A DNA stretch of 64,000 bases from Pseudopedobacter sp038243635 (GTDB lineage: Bacteria; Bacteroidota; Bacteroidia; Sphingobacteriales; Sphingobacteriaceae): contig JBBSQW010000004.1 of assembly GCA_038243635.1 (NCBI GenBank), positions 124,001 to 188,000 of the forward strand, written 5' to 3'. This document shows, piece by piece, positions 17,746-28,111 of the stretch; the first letter of the stretch is position 1; each line of letters begins with the position of its first letter. The notes under the pieces were generated by a model. It saw only the letters and a list, made by a program, of their open reading frames with translations. It searched no databases and was not told where the DNA came from. Position numbers and translations under genes: made by a program.

Positions 17746-20349
17746 CTACTTAATAAACTCTCGAGCTTTAACCAAAGCACTATCTAAACCAGCTACGTTC
17801 TTCCCACCAGCAGTAGCAAAAAATGGCTGACCGCCGCCGCCACCTTGAATCTCTTTTCCTAATTCACGAACGATGTTTCCAGCGTTCATTCCTTTTTCTT
17901 TGATTACGTTTTCAGAAATCATGACGGTTAACAAGGGTTTACCATCAATTTCGGCGGCTAATACCAAGTATAGGTTTTCTACCACATCTTTCAATTGATA
18001 TGCTAAATTCTTAATCGCTTCGGCATTTGGTAAAGCTACTTTTTGAGCAATAAAGTTGATGCCATTTATATTCTCGACTTGCGACTTTAAATCATCTTTT
18101 AAACCAGAAGCTTTTGCTAAAACAGCTTTTTCTACTTCCTTTTTCAATTTGTTGTTCTCTTCTACCAAAGCTTCCACAGATTTTGCTAAATCTTGAGGGT
18201 TTTTCAACAATTCTCTTAATTGTTTTAATAACTCATCTTGATCGTGAATAAATGCTTCCGCTTTAGTTGCGGTAATGGCTTCAATTCTACGGACGCCGGC
18301 TGCAACAGCACTTTCAGAAATTATTTTGAAATATCCAATTTGTCCGGTTGCTGGCACATGCGTACCGCCACATAATTCTTTGGAATAGCCCTCGCCAAAG
18401 GTAATTACTCTAACAAAATCACCATATTTCTCTCCGAACAAAGCAGTAACGCCACTGTCTAATGCTTGCTGATAAGCCACGTTTCTTTCTTCCCTCAGGG
18501 CGATGTTAGCTCTAATTTTCTCGTTCACGATTCCTTCAATCTCTCTGATTTCTTCGTCCGTTACTTTAGAGAAATGCGAAAAATCGAAACGTAAAACGTT
18601 TTCGTTAACTAAACTTCCTTTTTGATTCACGTGAGTGCCTAAAACCATTTTTAGAGCCGCATGTAAAAGGTGGGTTGCCGAATGGTTATTTTCCGTTAAT
18701 ATTCTTCTTTGAAAATCTACTCTGGCTAAAAATTTGGAATCTAGTTTATTGGGTAAAGCATCCACGAAATGGATAAATAAGCCATTCTCTTTTTTGGTAT
18801 CCGTAATAATTACATCTTCCCCTTCACCTATTAATAAACCAGTATCACCAACCTGACCACCACTTTCTGCATAAAAAGGTGTACGATCCAACACCAACTG
18901 ATACTGCTCTTTCCCCTTCGCCGTTACCTTGCGGTATTTTAAAATTTGTGCGTGAGTCTCTAAATCATCATAACCTACAAATTCCGTTTCGTCGCCTTCG
19001 GTCACAATAACCCAATCTTCAGTATCAACTGCTGTTGCTGCTCTTGATCGAGCTTTTTGTTTTTGGAGTTCCGTTTCAAAACCTTGCATATCTACTTCCA
19101 ACCCTTTTTCTCGAGCCATCAGCTCCGTTAAATCTATAGGAAAACCGAAGGTATCATACAGTTCAAAAGCTTTTTCGCCGCTAATCTCATCCATCTTCTC
19201 GAAACGGTTAATGCCGTTTTCTAAAGTTCGCAAAAAGCTATTTTCTTCTTCTAAAACTACTTTTTGTACAAAATCTTTCTGAGCATAAAGCTCATCAAAA
19301 ACACCTTGAAACTGATCAGCCAATATTGGTACTAGCTGATTCAAGAACGGTTCTTTTAAACCTAAGTACTGATAAGCGTAACGTACTGCTCGTCTTAAAA
19401 TCCTGCGGATTACGTACCCAGCTTTGTTGTTCGACGGCAATTGTCCATCCGCAATGGCAAAAGAAATAGCCCGAATATGATCTGCCATTACTCGCATAGC
19501 AATGTCCGTTTTTTCTTCTGCCCCGTATTTTATCCCTGCTTTTTCAGCGATGTATTGAATCATCGGTTGAAAAACATCGGTATCGTAATTAGAGGTTTTA
19601 TCCTGAATAATACGAACCAAACGCTCGAATCCCATTCCGGTATCTACATGTTGTGCTGGCAATGGCTTTAAGCTTCCGTCTTTTAAACGGTTGAACTGCA
19701 TAAAAACGTTATTCCAAATTTCTATCACCAAAGGATCGTCGGCATTGACCAAGGTTGCACCGTCTACTTTTGCTCGGTCTTCATCACTACGGCTATCGAA
19801 ATGGATTTCGGAACATGGCCCACAAGGACCAGTTTCGCCCATTTCCCAAAAATTATCTTTCTTATTTCCTAAAAGGATTTTATCTTCATCAACATATTGT
19901 TTCCAAAAATCATATGCTTCCTGGTCTTTCGCCAAGCCTTCGCTTTCATCACCTTCAAAAATAGTAACATATAAGCGGTCTTTTTGTAAGCCGTAAATGC
20001 TAGTTAACAGCTCCCAACTCCACTCAATAGCTTCTTTTTTAAAGTAATCGCCAAAGCTCCAGTTGCCCAACATCTCAAACATGGTGTGGTGATAAGTATC
20101 AATACCCACCTCTTCCAAATCGTTATGCTTACCAGAAACACGCAAACAACGTTGTGTATCAGCTACTCTAAGGTATTTAATGGCCGCTTCGCCTAAAAAC
20201 AAATCTTTAAACTGGTTCATCCCCGCATTGGTGAACATTAGCGTTGGGTCGTTTTTAACCACAATTGGTGCTGAACCCACAATCTGATGTCCTTTACTGT
20301 TAAAAAAGTCTAAAAATTGCTGCCGAATTTGTTTTGCCGTAATACTCAT
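17746..20349 (-). CDS. alaS: Alanine--tRNA ligase
   Basis: A 867-residue class II synthetase charging tRNA-Ala. Catalytic region motifs FTNAGMNQFKDLFLG and ETGPCGPCSEIHF near the N-terminus; editing domain with HSATHLLHAAL and the zinc-site CGGTHVPATG; C-terminal DHHA1 domain with GGGGGQPFFA. I start at the ATG (20349) giving MSITAKQIRQQFLDFF, the family's usual N-terminus, rather than the TTG three codons earlier. A TATATTTG box overlaps that TTG, so the transcript may begin at or very near the ATG. Confidence 0.95.
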   Translation of the reverse strand: MSITAKQIRQQFLDFFNSKGHQIVGSAPIVVKNDPTLMFTNAGMNQFKDLFLGEAAIKYLRVADTQRCLRVSGKHNDLEEVGIDTYHHTMFEMLGNWSFGDYFKKEAIEWSWELLTSIYGLQKDRLYVTIFEGDESEGLAKDQEAYDFWKQYVDEDKILLGNKKDNFWEMGETGPCGPCSEIHFDSRSDEDRAKVDGATLVNADDPLVIEIWNNVFMQFNRLKDGSLKPLPAQHVDTGMGFERLVRIIQDKTSNYDTDVFQPMIQYIAEKAGIKYGAEEKTDIAMRVMADHIRAISFAIADGQLPSNNKAGYVIRRILRRAVRYAYQYLGLKEPFLNQLVPILADQFQGVFDELYAQKDFVQKVVLEEENSFLRTLENGINRFEKMDEISGEKAFELYDTFGFPIDLTELMAREKGLEVDMQGFETELQKQKARSRAATAVDTEDWVIVTEGDETEFVGYDDLETHAQILKYRKVTAKGKEQYQLVLDRTPFYAESGGQVGDTGLLIGEGEDVIITDTKKENGLFIHFVDALPNKLDSKFLARVDFQRRILTENNHSATHLLHAALKMVLGTHVNQKGSLVNENVLRFDFSHFSKVTDEEIREIEGIVNEKIRANIALREERNVAYQQALDSGVTALFGEKYGDFVRVITFGEGYSKELCGGTHVPATGQIGYFKIISESAVAAGVRRIEAITATKAEAFIHDQDELLKQLRELLKNPQDLAKSVEALVEENNKLKKEVEKAVLAKASGLKDDLKSQVENINGINFIAQKVALPNAEAIKNLAYQLKDVVENLYLVLAAEIDGKPLLTVMISENVIKEKGMNAGNIVRELGKEIQGGGGGQPFFATAGGKNVAGLDSALVKAREFIK

Positions 20350-20582
20350 AGGCTGCAAATATAATGAGATTGTGGATTTTAACGAAGAATTTCATAACCC
20401 AGTCAACTTTTAGATTATTTAGGCGCAAATTGATATATAAACTGATAATTTAATAGTCGTTTTGTCTGTTTTTTCGTACAAAAATCTCTTTTAAATAAAC
20501 GAGATAACAAGCTTGTCGATACCTTCACTCCTTTGGCACTATAATTTCTAACCGATGGGAAAGAAACTAAAATGTTAATACG

Positions 20583-21035
20583 ATGAAGAAGGTTATAGGA
20601 ATGATGTTAATTGCAGCGAGTTTAGCGGCATGTAACAATCAATACAAAGCGAGCTCTGATGAAAGGGCGGACTCTATAAAGATGATGAAAGACAGCTTAA
20701 CGCTTGATAGTTTTAAAAGAGCAGAAACGGCAAAAGCTGATTTAGAAAAAGAAAAGCAGGAAAAAGCCGCAACTGCCGCAGCTGTAGTTGCAACTAAACC
20801 AGTGGTAGTTAATCATTACAATTCAACTACGACAACAACTACTCAAGAAGCCAAGAAAAAAGGTTGGAGTTCGGCTGCTAAAGGTGCCGTTATTGGTGGT
20901 GCAGCGGGAGCTGTAGGTGGTGCTTTGATTGACAAGAAAAAAGGAAGAGGAGCGGCGATTGGTGGTGCTGCTGGCGCTGGCGCTGGTTACTTAATTGGAA
21001 GAGACAAAGATAAGAAAACCGGAAGAGCTCAATAG
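20583..21035 (+). CDS. Glycine-zipper lipoprotein
   Basis: A 150-residue lipoprotein: signal ends LAAC near residue 17. The middle has a Lys/Glu/Ala-rich coiled stretch and a Thr run, and the C-terminal third has two glycine-zipper segments (GAVIGGAAGAVGGALI and GAAIGGAAGAGAGYLIG) like those of YmgG/Omp glycine-zipper proteins. Probably an envelope protein whose zipper inserts in or packs against the membrane; precise role unknown. A clear terminator follows. Confidence 0.8.
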   Translation: MKKVIGMMLIAASLAACNNQYKASSDERADSIKMMKDSLTLDSFKRAETAKADLEKEKQEKAATAAAVVATKPVVVNHYNSTTTTTTQEAKKKGWSSAAKGAVIGGAAGAVGGALIDKKKGRGAAIGGAAGAGAGYLIGRDKDKKTGRAQ

Positions 21036-21063
21036 TAACTCTTCAAGCTATCATATATTTTAA

Positions 21064-21098
21064 AACCCGTTTGTGTTAAATACGAACGGGTTTTTTTT
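21064..21098 (+). terminator. Rho-independent terminator after the glycine-zipper lipoprotein gene
   Basis: Stem AACCCGTT with its complement AACGGGTT, then eight T. It begins 28 bases after the stop. Confidence 0.9.
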
Positions 21099-21476
21099 GT
21101 ACTAATTAGTTCTTGCTGGCATGCATTTTTTTTAGGCTTCATTTTTTACAAACCGTATTATATTTCACTTTCGGACACCATTTCAATGTACTTAAAAAAG
21201 ACTAACATTTTTGCGCCTAAGCCAGTTTATAACTTAGCATAAATGTTGAATTGGAACTCTTAATTCGAAAAAGCACTTTCGCGAAAAAAGCTTACTCTGA
21301 TTACTGATAAATAAACATAATAATTCGGCTTTAGCAAAAAAAAAAGATACCAATTTTTATATAATTTTCATTCCTGGTAGAATGATGTGTTAAAGCAAAT
21401 TTAGCAGTACAGTATTAAGATTTAAGTTCTATAATTAAATCGTAAATTAGGCGCACCTTAAAGCGGTTCTAAAAAC
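21099..21476. other. Non-coding spacer before the patatin gene
   Basis: About 380 AT-rich bases with no supported gene or clear repeat. A run of ten A and scattered TTTTG motifs are the only notable features; the promoter of the patatin gene is presumably here. Confidence 0.5.
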
Positions 21477-23792
21477 TTGAAAAAACAAACGCTCTTTCTC
21501 CTCTTATTTCTTTTTAGCAATATAGCTTTTGCGCAGAAAGTAGGCGTTGTACTTAGTGGTGGAGGTGCAAAAGGCTTAGCACATATTGGCGTATTAAAAG
21601 CACTCGAAGAGAACAACATCCCCATTGATTATATCACTGGCACATCTATGGGCGGCGTAGTAGGCGCTATGTATGCCGCAGGATATTCGCCAGCAGAAAT
21701 AGAATACATTGCTTTAAGTACCGATTTTCAGGATTGGATAAGCGGAAAGTACGAAAGCGATTACAGCTACTTCTTTAAAAAGAAAGAAACTAATCCCTCT
21801 TTTATAACTGCTAAAATACAGATTGATACGGGGTTTAATTTTAAGTTTCGGTCAAACTTAGTTAATGACATCCCCTTAAACTTCGCACTGCTTGAACTGC
21901 TTGGCCAAGCTTCTGCGAATGCTAAAAACAATTTCGACAATCTTTTTGTGCCTTTTAGGTGTATCGTTTCTGATGTGCTTTCCCAAACAGCCATCCCTAT
22001 GAAAAAAGGATCTTTGGTGGAAGCCGTTAGGGGAACATTTACGGTTCCTTTGGTTTACCGGCCTATAAAAGTTGATGATAAATACGTTTTTGATGGCGGT
22101 TTGTATGATAACTTTCCGGTAGAAATCATGAAGAAGGAGTTTGCTCCAGATTTTATCATCGGCTCAAACGTTTCCTCAAAAATCTTTAACACCTACCCAA
22201 AAGATATTGATGAAAAGCTGATGAACAGGTTTCTTGTGTACTTATTTTTAAGTAAAACAGACTCGACCTCCATTGGCGAAAACGGCGTTTATATACAGCC
22301 AGACTTATCTAATTATTCAATCACTAATTTTACTCCAGCAGCAGAAATTATTAAGCAAGGTTATGATGCTACCTTGGCAGACATTAAAAAAATCAAAGCT
22401 AAATTAAAAACACAAGCAAAGATTGAGGATGTAAAAGCCGCTCGAAAAGCGTTTATTGCAAACAATCCCTACCTTACATTTAAAAATATTAAAATATCTG
22501 GTGTGGGTGGCAAACGAAAAAAATACGTAGAGAATGTTTTTAAAAGGCTAAACAAAAATTTAAATCTAAACGAAGTAAAGCAAGCCTACTATAAACTCTT
22601 AGGGGATGATAACTTTGAAACGGTTTACCCAAAAATCAACTACTTACCATTAGAAAACACCTACGAATTTGAGCTGATTGTGCAGCCCGAAAAAAACTTT
22701 AAACTTGATTTTGGTGGTGCCATTTCAAGCAGACCTGTTGGCAATGCATTTATTGGTCTACAGTATAACTTTCTAAGGAAAAAATCTTACACGCTGAGCA
22801 CCAACTTTTACACCGGTAGGTTTCACGAGTCGGCCCAAGGCGCTTTAAGGATGGATGTACCAAAGAAGATTCCTTTTTATTTGGAGACCGAGATTACCTA
22901 TAACCACTGGAATTATTTTGAATCAAGTCAGTTATTTTTGGAGAACGTAAAACCTACATTTTTAGAACAATTTGATAGCAGGTTAATTCAAAGTATAGGT
23001 TTTTCTAGCGGAAAAAATGCCAAAACAACAGTCTTTGGTGGTATTTTTAGTACTAACAATAAATATAGCCCCACAGAAAATTTTGGTACTGGGGATGTTT
23101 TGGACGAAACTTCGTTCAAAGGTTTTTCTTCCGGAATAAATTATAAAAGAAACGAGCTTAACAGAAAGCAATACCCTTCAAAAGGAAGTAGTTTATTTTT
23201 AGGCTTTACTTATTTTAAAGGTGTAGAGAATTACGAACCTGGAAACATATTGAGGGACGACCCCATTTTCTCCACGTTGAACGGAAAGCAATTTAACCGA
23301 GGTTGGTTTAATTTTAAAGTGACTAGCGAAAAATACGTAAGCATAAATCCGAAGTATAGTTTAGGTTATTTGTTTGAAGGTATATTTAGTAACCGACCAA
23401 GTTTTGCTAATTACAAAGGAAATTTAATCCATACATCAGCATTTTTCCCTTTGCAGGATTCTAAAACCTTATTTTTAGAAAATGTTAGAGCCGATAAATA
23501 CTTAGCGGCGGGTATTAAGAACGTTTATACAGCTACGAAGCACCTAGATTTTAGGTTAGAGGCTTATCTTTTCCAACCTTATCAAAAGATTATTAAAGTA
23601 GACAACCAATCGTCTGCCTTGGGTAAATCTTTTGCCGACCAAAGATTTGTGTATTCCACAGCAGCCGTTTACCATAGTCCGGTTGGTCCTATTGCACTAA
23701 ATTTTAATTATTATGATGATAAAGCGAAAAGATTTGGTCTTTTTTTCCATATTGGCTATCTTTTGTACAATAAGCGAGCGTTAGAATTATGA
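21477..23792 (+). CDS. Patatin-like phospholipase fused to an outer-membrane beta-barrel domain
   Basis: A 771-residue protein with a signal peptide that begins at a TTG start (LFLLLFLFSNIAFAQ). The patatin domain has the oxyanion GGGAKGLAHIG near 27, the nucleophile GTSMGG near 59 and the catalytic Asp in DGGLYDNFP near 207. A POTRA-like segment (about 330-400) leads to a BamA-type barrel, ending with aromatic residues near the C-terminus. This layout is that of type Vd/RssA-like Bacteroidota proteins, which place a lipase at the cell surface or in the periplasm. The next gene overlaps it by 4 bp. Confidence 0.85.
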   Translation: MKKQTLFLLLFLFSNIAFAQKVGVVLSGGGAKGLAHIGVLKALEENNIPIDYITGTSMGGVVGAMYAAGYSPAEIEYIALSTDFQDWISGKYESDYSYFFKKKETNPSFITAKIQIDTGFNFKFRSNLVNDIPLNFALLELLGQASANAKNNFDNLFVPFRCIVSDVLSQTAIPMKKGSLVEAVRGTFTVPLVYRPIKVDDKYVFDGGLYDNFPVEIMKKEFAPDFIIGSNVSSKIFNTYPKDIDEKLMNRFLVYLFLSKTDSTSIGENGVYIQPDLSNYSITNFTPAAEIIKQGYDATLADIKKIKAKLKTQAKIEDVKAARKAFIANNPYLTFKNIKISGVGGKRKKYVENVFKRLNKNLNLNEVKQAYYKLLGDDNFETVYPKINYLPLENTYEFELIVQPEKNFKLDFGGAISSRPVGNAFIGLQYNFLRKKSYTLSTNFYTGRFHESAQGALRMDVPKKIPFYLETEITYNHWNYFESSQLFLENVKPTFLEQFDSRLIQSIGFSSGKNAKTTVFGGIFSTNNKYSPTENFGTGDVLDETSFKGFSSGINYKRNELNRKQYPSKGSSLFLGFTYFKGVENYEPGNILRDDPIFSTLNGKQFNRGWFNFKVTSEKYVSINPKYSLGYLFEGIFSNRPSFANYKGNLIHTSAFFPLQDSKTLFLENVRADKYLAAGIKNVYTATKHLDFRLEAYLFQPYQKIIKVDNQSSALGKSFADQRFVYSTAAVYHSPVGPIALNFNYYDDKAKRFGLFFHIGYLLYNKRALEL

Positions 23793-24319
23793 AAAAGTTA
23801 ATTCCGGTTTTAATAATGTTGATCTCACTAACGAGTTTCGCACAAGAAAACCAAAACATCAATTACTTTGCGGTAAAAGAAAACCTACTCAAAGGTCAAA
23901 AATTAGCAATCATTGCTGCTGATTCTTTAGAAAACCCAGATGAGCACATAAACGGCGTCTACAATTTTTCTATAAACGGTTTTAAGCAAGAATTGAAATT
24001 TAACGACGGTGTGGCTGTTTGTCCACTACAAATTGAAAAATCTGCGTTCATTTTCATCAAACATATTAATGACGTAAAAAACCCTTCGAACTTGTACTAT
24101 GTTTATAAAAAAGATACCGATTTAAGACCTATTAAGATAAGCTGGTACCTCCTACTCGTTATCCCTATTGGCCTAATATTAATAGGTTATATGTTTAGGC
24201 GTTTGATAGGCTTTGTGATTTTTATTTTGATGATACTCTTCTATTTTTATTATAGCAAAGGCTTGTCTATCCCTACCTTTTTTGAATCCGCTTTTGATGG
24301 CCTCAAAAATATTTTTTAG
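23789..24319 (+). CDS. Hypothetical membrane protein with signal peptide
   Basis: A 176-residue protein: signal peptide (1-18, SFAQ), a soluble domain of about 90 residues, then two hydrophobic helices (about 116-155). No known domain recognised. It starts in an ATGA overlap with the patatin gene, so the pair is translationally coupled and probably works together in the envelope. Confidence 0.7.
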   Translation: MKKLIPVLIMLISLTSFAQENQNINYFAVKENLLKGQKLAIIAADSLENPDEHINGVYNFSINGFKQELKFNDGVAVCPLQIEKSAFIFIKHINDVKNPSNLYYVYKKDTDLRPIKISWYLLLVIPIGLILIGYMFRRLIGFVIFILMILFYFYYSKGLSIPTFFESAFDGLKNIF

Positions 24320-24436
24320 GTATTATTATTGCTGGTTATGGTACGAAAGTAGATTTTATTTTAAATAATATTATTTCATTTTTTAATTATAGCTTTGCTT
24401 TTCTTATCAAATCCCTGTTAAAATCATTATTTATTA

Positions 24437-25696
24437 ATGAAAAGCACAAATAATAAAGCTCAAATTATTGGATTGGTCGTTTCTTCAATAGTTGTCTCCA
24501 TCATATCAGTTATTCTTGCCGATTCCTTAAAAAGCATCACCGAACATGCAGAAACTTTCATCTTTAACCAAAGCAAAAACGTCCCTTTACTTTATATTGT
24601 ACTGCCATCTATCGGCATAACCGCTATCTATTTTTTAAGGAAATACGTTTTTAGAGGGAAGCCAAACAAGGGAATTAAAGAAATTTACCAAGCTATAGAT
24701 ACTAGGAAAAACACCTTACCTGCCTTTAAAGTTCCTTCGCATTATTTAAATGGCTTTTTAACCGTAATATTTGGGGGTTCAACAGGTATTGAGGTTTCAA
24801 CAGTTGTTGCAACAGCTGCCGTAGGAACCATGGCTCAGCGGAATATTACCTTGGTTAAATCATACAAAACAGAGTTAATTTGTGCAGCGGTTGCTGCTGG
24901 GATTGCAACTATTTTTGCCAGTCCAATTGCGGGTTTCTTTTTTGCCATAGAGGTTATTGCTCGTAAAAACATTAGCAGAACTACCCTATTAAGTACGGCT
25001 TGTGCTGTTTTGGTATCTTGGTTGAGTTTAATGAGATTAAACCCCGAAAGAATATTGGATTTTACGGTAGAAGGTTGGAATGCCCATGCAATACCTTATC
25101 TAATAATTTTAAGCTTAGCCTGTAGTTTTTTGGCTATTTACTTCACCAAAACGGTAATTTTTATTAAAGGATTTTTCGGTAATATATCCAATAACTTTAT
25201 GCGAGTAAACTCTGGTGCATTGTTGGTTGGTATCGCTATTTTAGTATTTCCGCAATTGTATGGAGATAGCTATCATGGCTTAAACGAGCTCCTTTTCAAT
25301 TCGCACTCACAAATATTTAGCATACAGTTAACGTTGGTATTGTTTGCACTCGTATTTTTAAAACCACTGGTGGCCGCTTTAACTTTAGGTGCTGGTGGTG
25401 ATGGTGGCGTTTTTGCACCGAGTATTGTTGCTGGCGCAATTTTAGGCATTGTTACCGCGTTGCTGTTCAACTATTTCTTTGATGCAGACCTTATTGTGCT
25501 GAATTTTGCAATTGTTGGTGGGGTAGCTGTTTTAAGTGCTGCTATTGATGCGCCTTTAACGTCTATATTTTTAGGATGCAATTTGGTTACCGGCGGGTAT
25601 ATCATTTTTATTCCAATTGCAATTGGATGCTTTGTTGCCAAATACACCGCAAAATACTTTTGTAATTATACGGTTTACAGTTACAAAGGGAAGTAG
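24437..25696 (+). CDS. ClC-family chloride channel or transporter
   Basis: A 419-residue protein with about ten hydrophobic helices. ClC signatures are seen: GGSTGIEVST near 112 (the gating glutamate position is retained), SPIAGFFFAIEV near 168 and GAGGDGGVFAPSI near 318. There is no C-terminal CBS pair, so it is a short form. Whether it is an H+/Cl- exchanger or a channel cannot be told from sequence. Confidence 0.9.
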   Translation: MKSTNNKAQIIGLVVSSIVVSIISVILADSLKSITEHAETFIFNQSKNVPLLYIVLPSIGITAIYFLRKYVFRGKPNKGIKEIYQAIDTRKNTLPAFKVPSHYLNGFLTVIFGGSTGIEVSTVVATAAVGTMAQRNITLVKSYKTELICAAVAAGIATIFASPIAGFFFAIEVIARKNISRTTLLSTACAVLVSWLSLMRLNPERILDFTVEGWNAHAIPYLIILSLACSFLAIYFTKTVIFIKGFFGNISNNFMRVNSGALLVGIAILVFPQLYGDSYHGLNELLFNSHSQIFSIQLTLVLFALVFLKPLVAALTLGAGGDGGVFAPSIVAGAILGIVTALLFNYFFDADLIVLNFAIVGGVAVLSAAIDAPLTSIFLGCNLVTGGYIIFIPIAIGCFVAKYTAKYFCNYTVYSYKGK

Positions 25697-25774
25697 GAAG
25701 ACTAGTCAATCGTCAGTGGACGATAGGCTATTGTCCATGGTCCATCCTCAATTCAACCAAACTCTGTAATTATA

Positions 25775-28111
25775 TTAAAACGGCATCCCGATACCAAACT
25801 GAACTTGAGAGATCGAATACTTATCTGGTGCATTGGTAATTGAGTAGCTATTTTTTAATGCTCGCTTCCCTGCTCTATCAAACCAGTATTTAACTACATA
25901 TTGGTCGTCTCCGGTAAACTGCGGATCTTTAAATTTAAAGCCTGCATCTAACCTAAATACAAAAAAGGAAACATCAAACCTTAGTCCGAAACCCATCCCA
26001 ATAGCGGTTTGATCAAATAGTTTATTGAATTTAATTTGTCCGCCTTGCAAACCATTATCTCTAATTTGCCAAACATTTCCGTAATCAATAAACGCTGCTC
26101 CCTTTAATTTTGAGCCAATAAACTTATTGATCAGCTTGAAACGATATTCAAAATTACCTTCAAATTTAATGTCACCTAGTTGATCTAAATTTCGTAGATT
26201 AAACCTTGCAGAGTCCGAAGCTAATGACGCTCGATTATAGTTTCCCGGACCAACTGTTCTAGCCTGCCAAGCTCTAATTCCACTAGAGCCACCTGCAAAA
26301 AAACGTTTATCAAAAGGTAAAGATTTAATATTGCCGTAAGAGTAACCAATACCAGGGTTAAAACGAGCAATAAACTGTCGTTCGCCACCTAATGACCTAT
26401 AAAATCTAATATCCGTTTCTAACTTTACGTACTGATAATATGGTACGCCTACTAATAACCTTTGTCCGTCTGCATTGCTTTTCTTTTTTAAGTTTGACAC
26501 TAAAGCTGCTGAATTGCCGCCCACCTCTGCAGTACCAGAGAAAAACGTGAAATTATTATACGAAGTAAGTCTGGGTAGGTTAACCGTATAGGTGTAATAA
26601 CTACTTGAGAGCAGCTGAGAGCGCAAAGTAGAAAGGAAAAATGCATTCCCTTGGCTCACCAACAAAGCTGCTAAATCATCGTTTATTAGAGCTTTTGAAT
26701 ATTGTACGTTTACTGGCGTAAATGAGTGGAGCTTGTACTTGGTTTCTACCCAATCATAGGTAAAGTTAAAACCTAAACTTTTACGTTGGTAGCTTTTAGT
26801 TAATTGATAGTTTTGATACGAAGCTGCTATACGCGTATGCGGAACGCCGTTTTTACCGAAAGATTCGATGTTAAAAGGTGTAATTAATCGTGGAAAGCTT
26901 AAACTTGCCCCAACCTGGTAATCTTTACTTAAAACACGATCTGCTAACTTACCCGTTACGTTTTTATCAAACTGCAATCCTCCACGTAATTTGACTTCAA
27001 ACACCTCGGCACCACCAAAGATATTTCTATTCTGATACGTTAAACCTACGTTTAAACCGGTAATACTAGAATTAAAGGTGTACTCACCATCCAATCGGTT
27101 AGATTTTTTCTTGAGCGGAATAATATCCACCAAGCCAACCAGTTCGTTGCTCGAGCTGTCTTTACTTTTCACAAAATCAACGCTCACGCTTCTAAACGCA
27201 TTTAAATCGAAAAAGCGTTGCGTGGTTAAATCTGCATTATCAATATTATACTCGTCTCCTTTTTTGATATAGATATAATCGGCTATCTTTTTAGGTTTAA
27301 AAAACTTGGAGTAATCATAAAATCGATATTGAGAATCAATAACAGCTGTATCGCGACTCATCCCTTTTTCGATAATTCCACTACTGGGTTGTATCCTTAA
27401 ATAAGTGTTTCCGATGGTGAATTTGCTATGTTGGTCTTTATTTTGTGGATTTAAAATCGCTAAACTAACGTCAGCTACGCCCTTATTAAAATTGGTATCA
27501 ACAGTTGGTCTAACATACTGACGCAAAAAGTCAAAATAGCCGTTCCGTTTCATCAACATATAAATTTGCTCTCTTTCGTACGCTATACTATCTGTATCAT
27601 AGCGCTTACCAGAATCTATATGCGTAAATTTCTTACGGTTAGCAAAGTAAATAGATTTAACAGTAGAGTCTGCAACCTCAAAACTCAGGTTACGAAACTT
27701 GAATTCGGTGCCTTGTGTTGCGCTAAAAAAAACAGCTGCTCTTTTGTTCTTTATGCTAATGCTATCGGTGACTTTAGCGTTCAAAAAACCTTTGATGTTT
27801 AGAAATTTTTGGATTTGATTCCGAGAGACCTCTACCAGTGAACTATCTAAAAGATGAGGTGCTTCCCCTAACTTAAGCTTTCCTTGTTTACTAAATGTAT
27901 TGTAAACCCAAAGATTAAATGGCGAGTTGGGTCTAAGGTCTAAAGCAACAAAATCTTCTGCTTGATCAGAAAACTTGTCATCAATACCAGTAATAGTTAA
28001 TTTTGTAATCAACGATTGATTTTTACTTAACTTTTTAGTTGACCTACAGCCTAAGGCCATAAACACAAAAAAGAGTATAATTGTAAAAGGATAATATTTA
28101 TATGATTTCAA
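25775..28111 (-). CDS. tamL: TamL, outer-membrane lipoprotein of the BamA/TamA family
   Basis: A 778-residue Omp85 protein. The start is a TTG; the signal ends in ALGC (near residue 22), so it is a lipoprotein, the mark of the Bacteroidota TamL type. POTRA-like domains occupy roughly 35-330, and a surface-antigen barrel follows, with RFFAGGSSGIRAWQ near 615, the family's lid-lock region, and the C-terminal QFGIGMPF. It probably works with TamB (not in this window) in lipid or protein transport to the outer membrane. Its 5' end overlaps that of the divergent methyltransferase gene by 10 bases. Confidence 0.82.
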   Translation of the reverse strand: MKSYKYYPFTIILFFVFMALGCRSTKKLSKNQSLITKLTITGIDDKFSDQAEDFVALDLRPNSPFNLWVYNTFSKQGKLKLGEAPHLLDSSLVEVSRNQIQKFLNIKGFLNAKVTDSISIKNKRAAVFFSATQGTEFKFRNLSFEVADSTVKSIYFANRKKFTHIDSGKRYDTDSIAYEREQIYMLMKRNGYFDFLRQYVRPTVDTNFNKGVADVSLAILNPQNKDQHSKFTIGNTYLRIQPSSGIIEKGMSRDTAVIDSQYRFYDYSKFFKPKKIADYIYIKKGDEYNIDNADLTTQRFFDLNAFRSVSVDFVKSKDSSSNELVGLVDIIPLKKKSNRLDGEYTFNSSITGLNVGLTYQNRNIFGGAEVFEVKLRGGLQFDKNVTGKLADRVLSKDYQVGASLSFPRLITPFNIESFGKNGVPHTRIAASYQNYQLTKSYQRKSLGFNFTYDWVETKYKLHSFTPVNVQYSKALINDDLAALLVSQGNAFFLSTLRSQLLSSSYYTYTVNLPRLTSYNNFTFFSGTAEVGGNSAALVSNLKKKSNADGQRLLVGVPYYQYVKLETDIRFYRSLGGERQFIARFNPGIGYSYGNIKSLPFDKRFFAGGSSGIRAWQARTVGPGNYNRASLASDSARFNLRNLDQLGDIKFEGNFEYRFKLINKFIGSKLKGAAFIDYGNVWQIRDNGLQGGQIKFNKLFDQTAIGMGFGLRFDVSFFVFRLDAGFKFKDPQFTGDDQYVVKYWFDRAGKRALKNSYSITNAPDKYSISQVQFGIGMPF

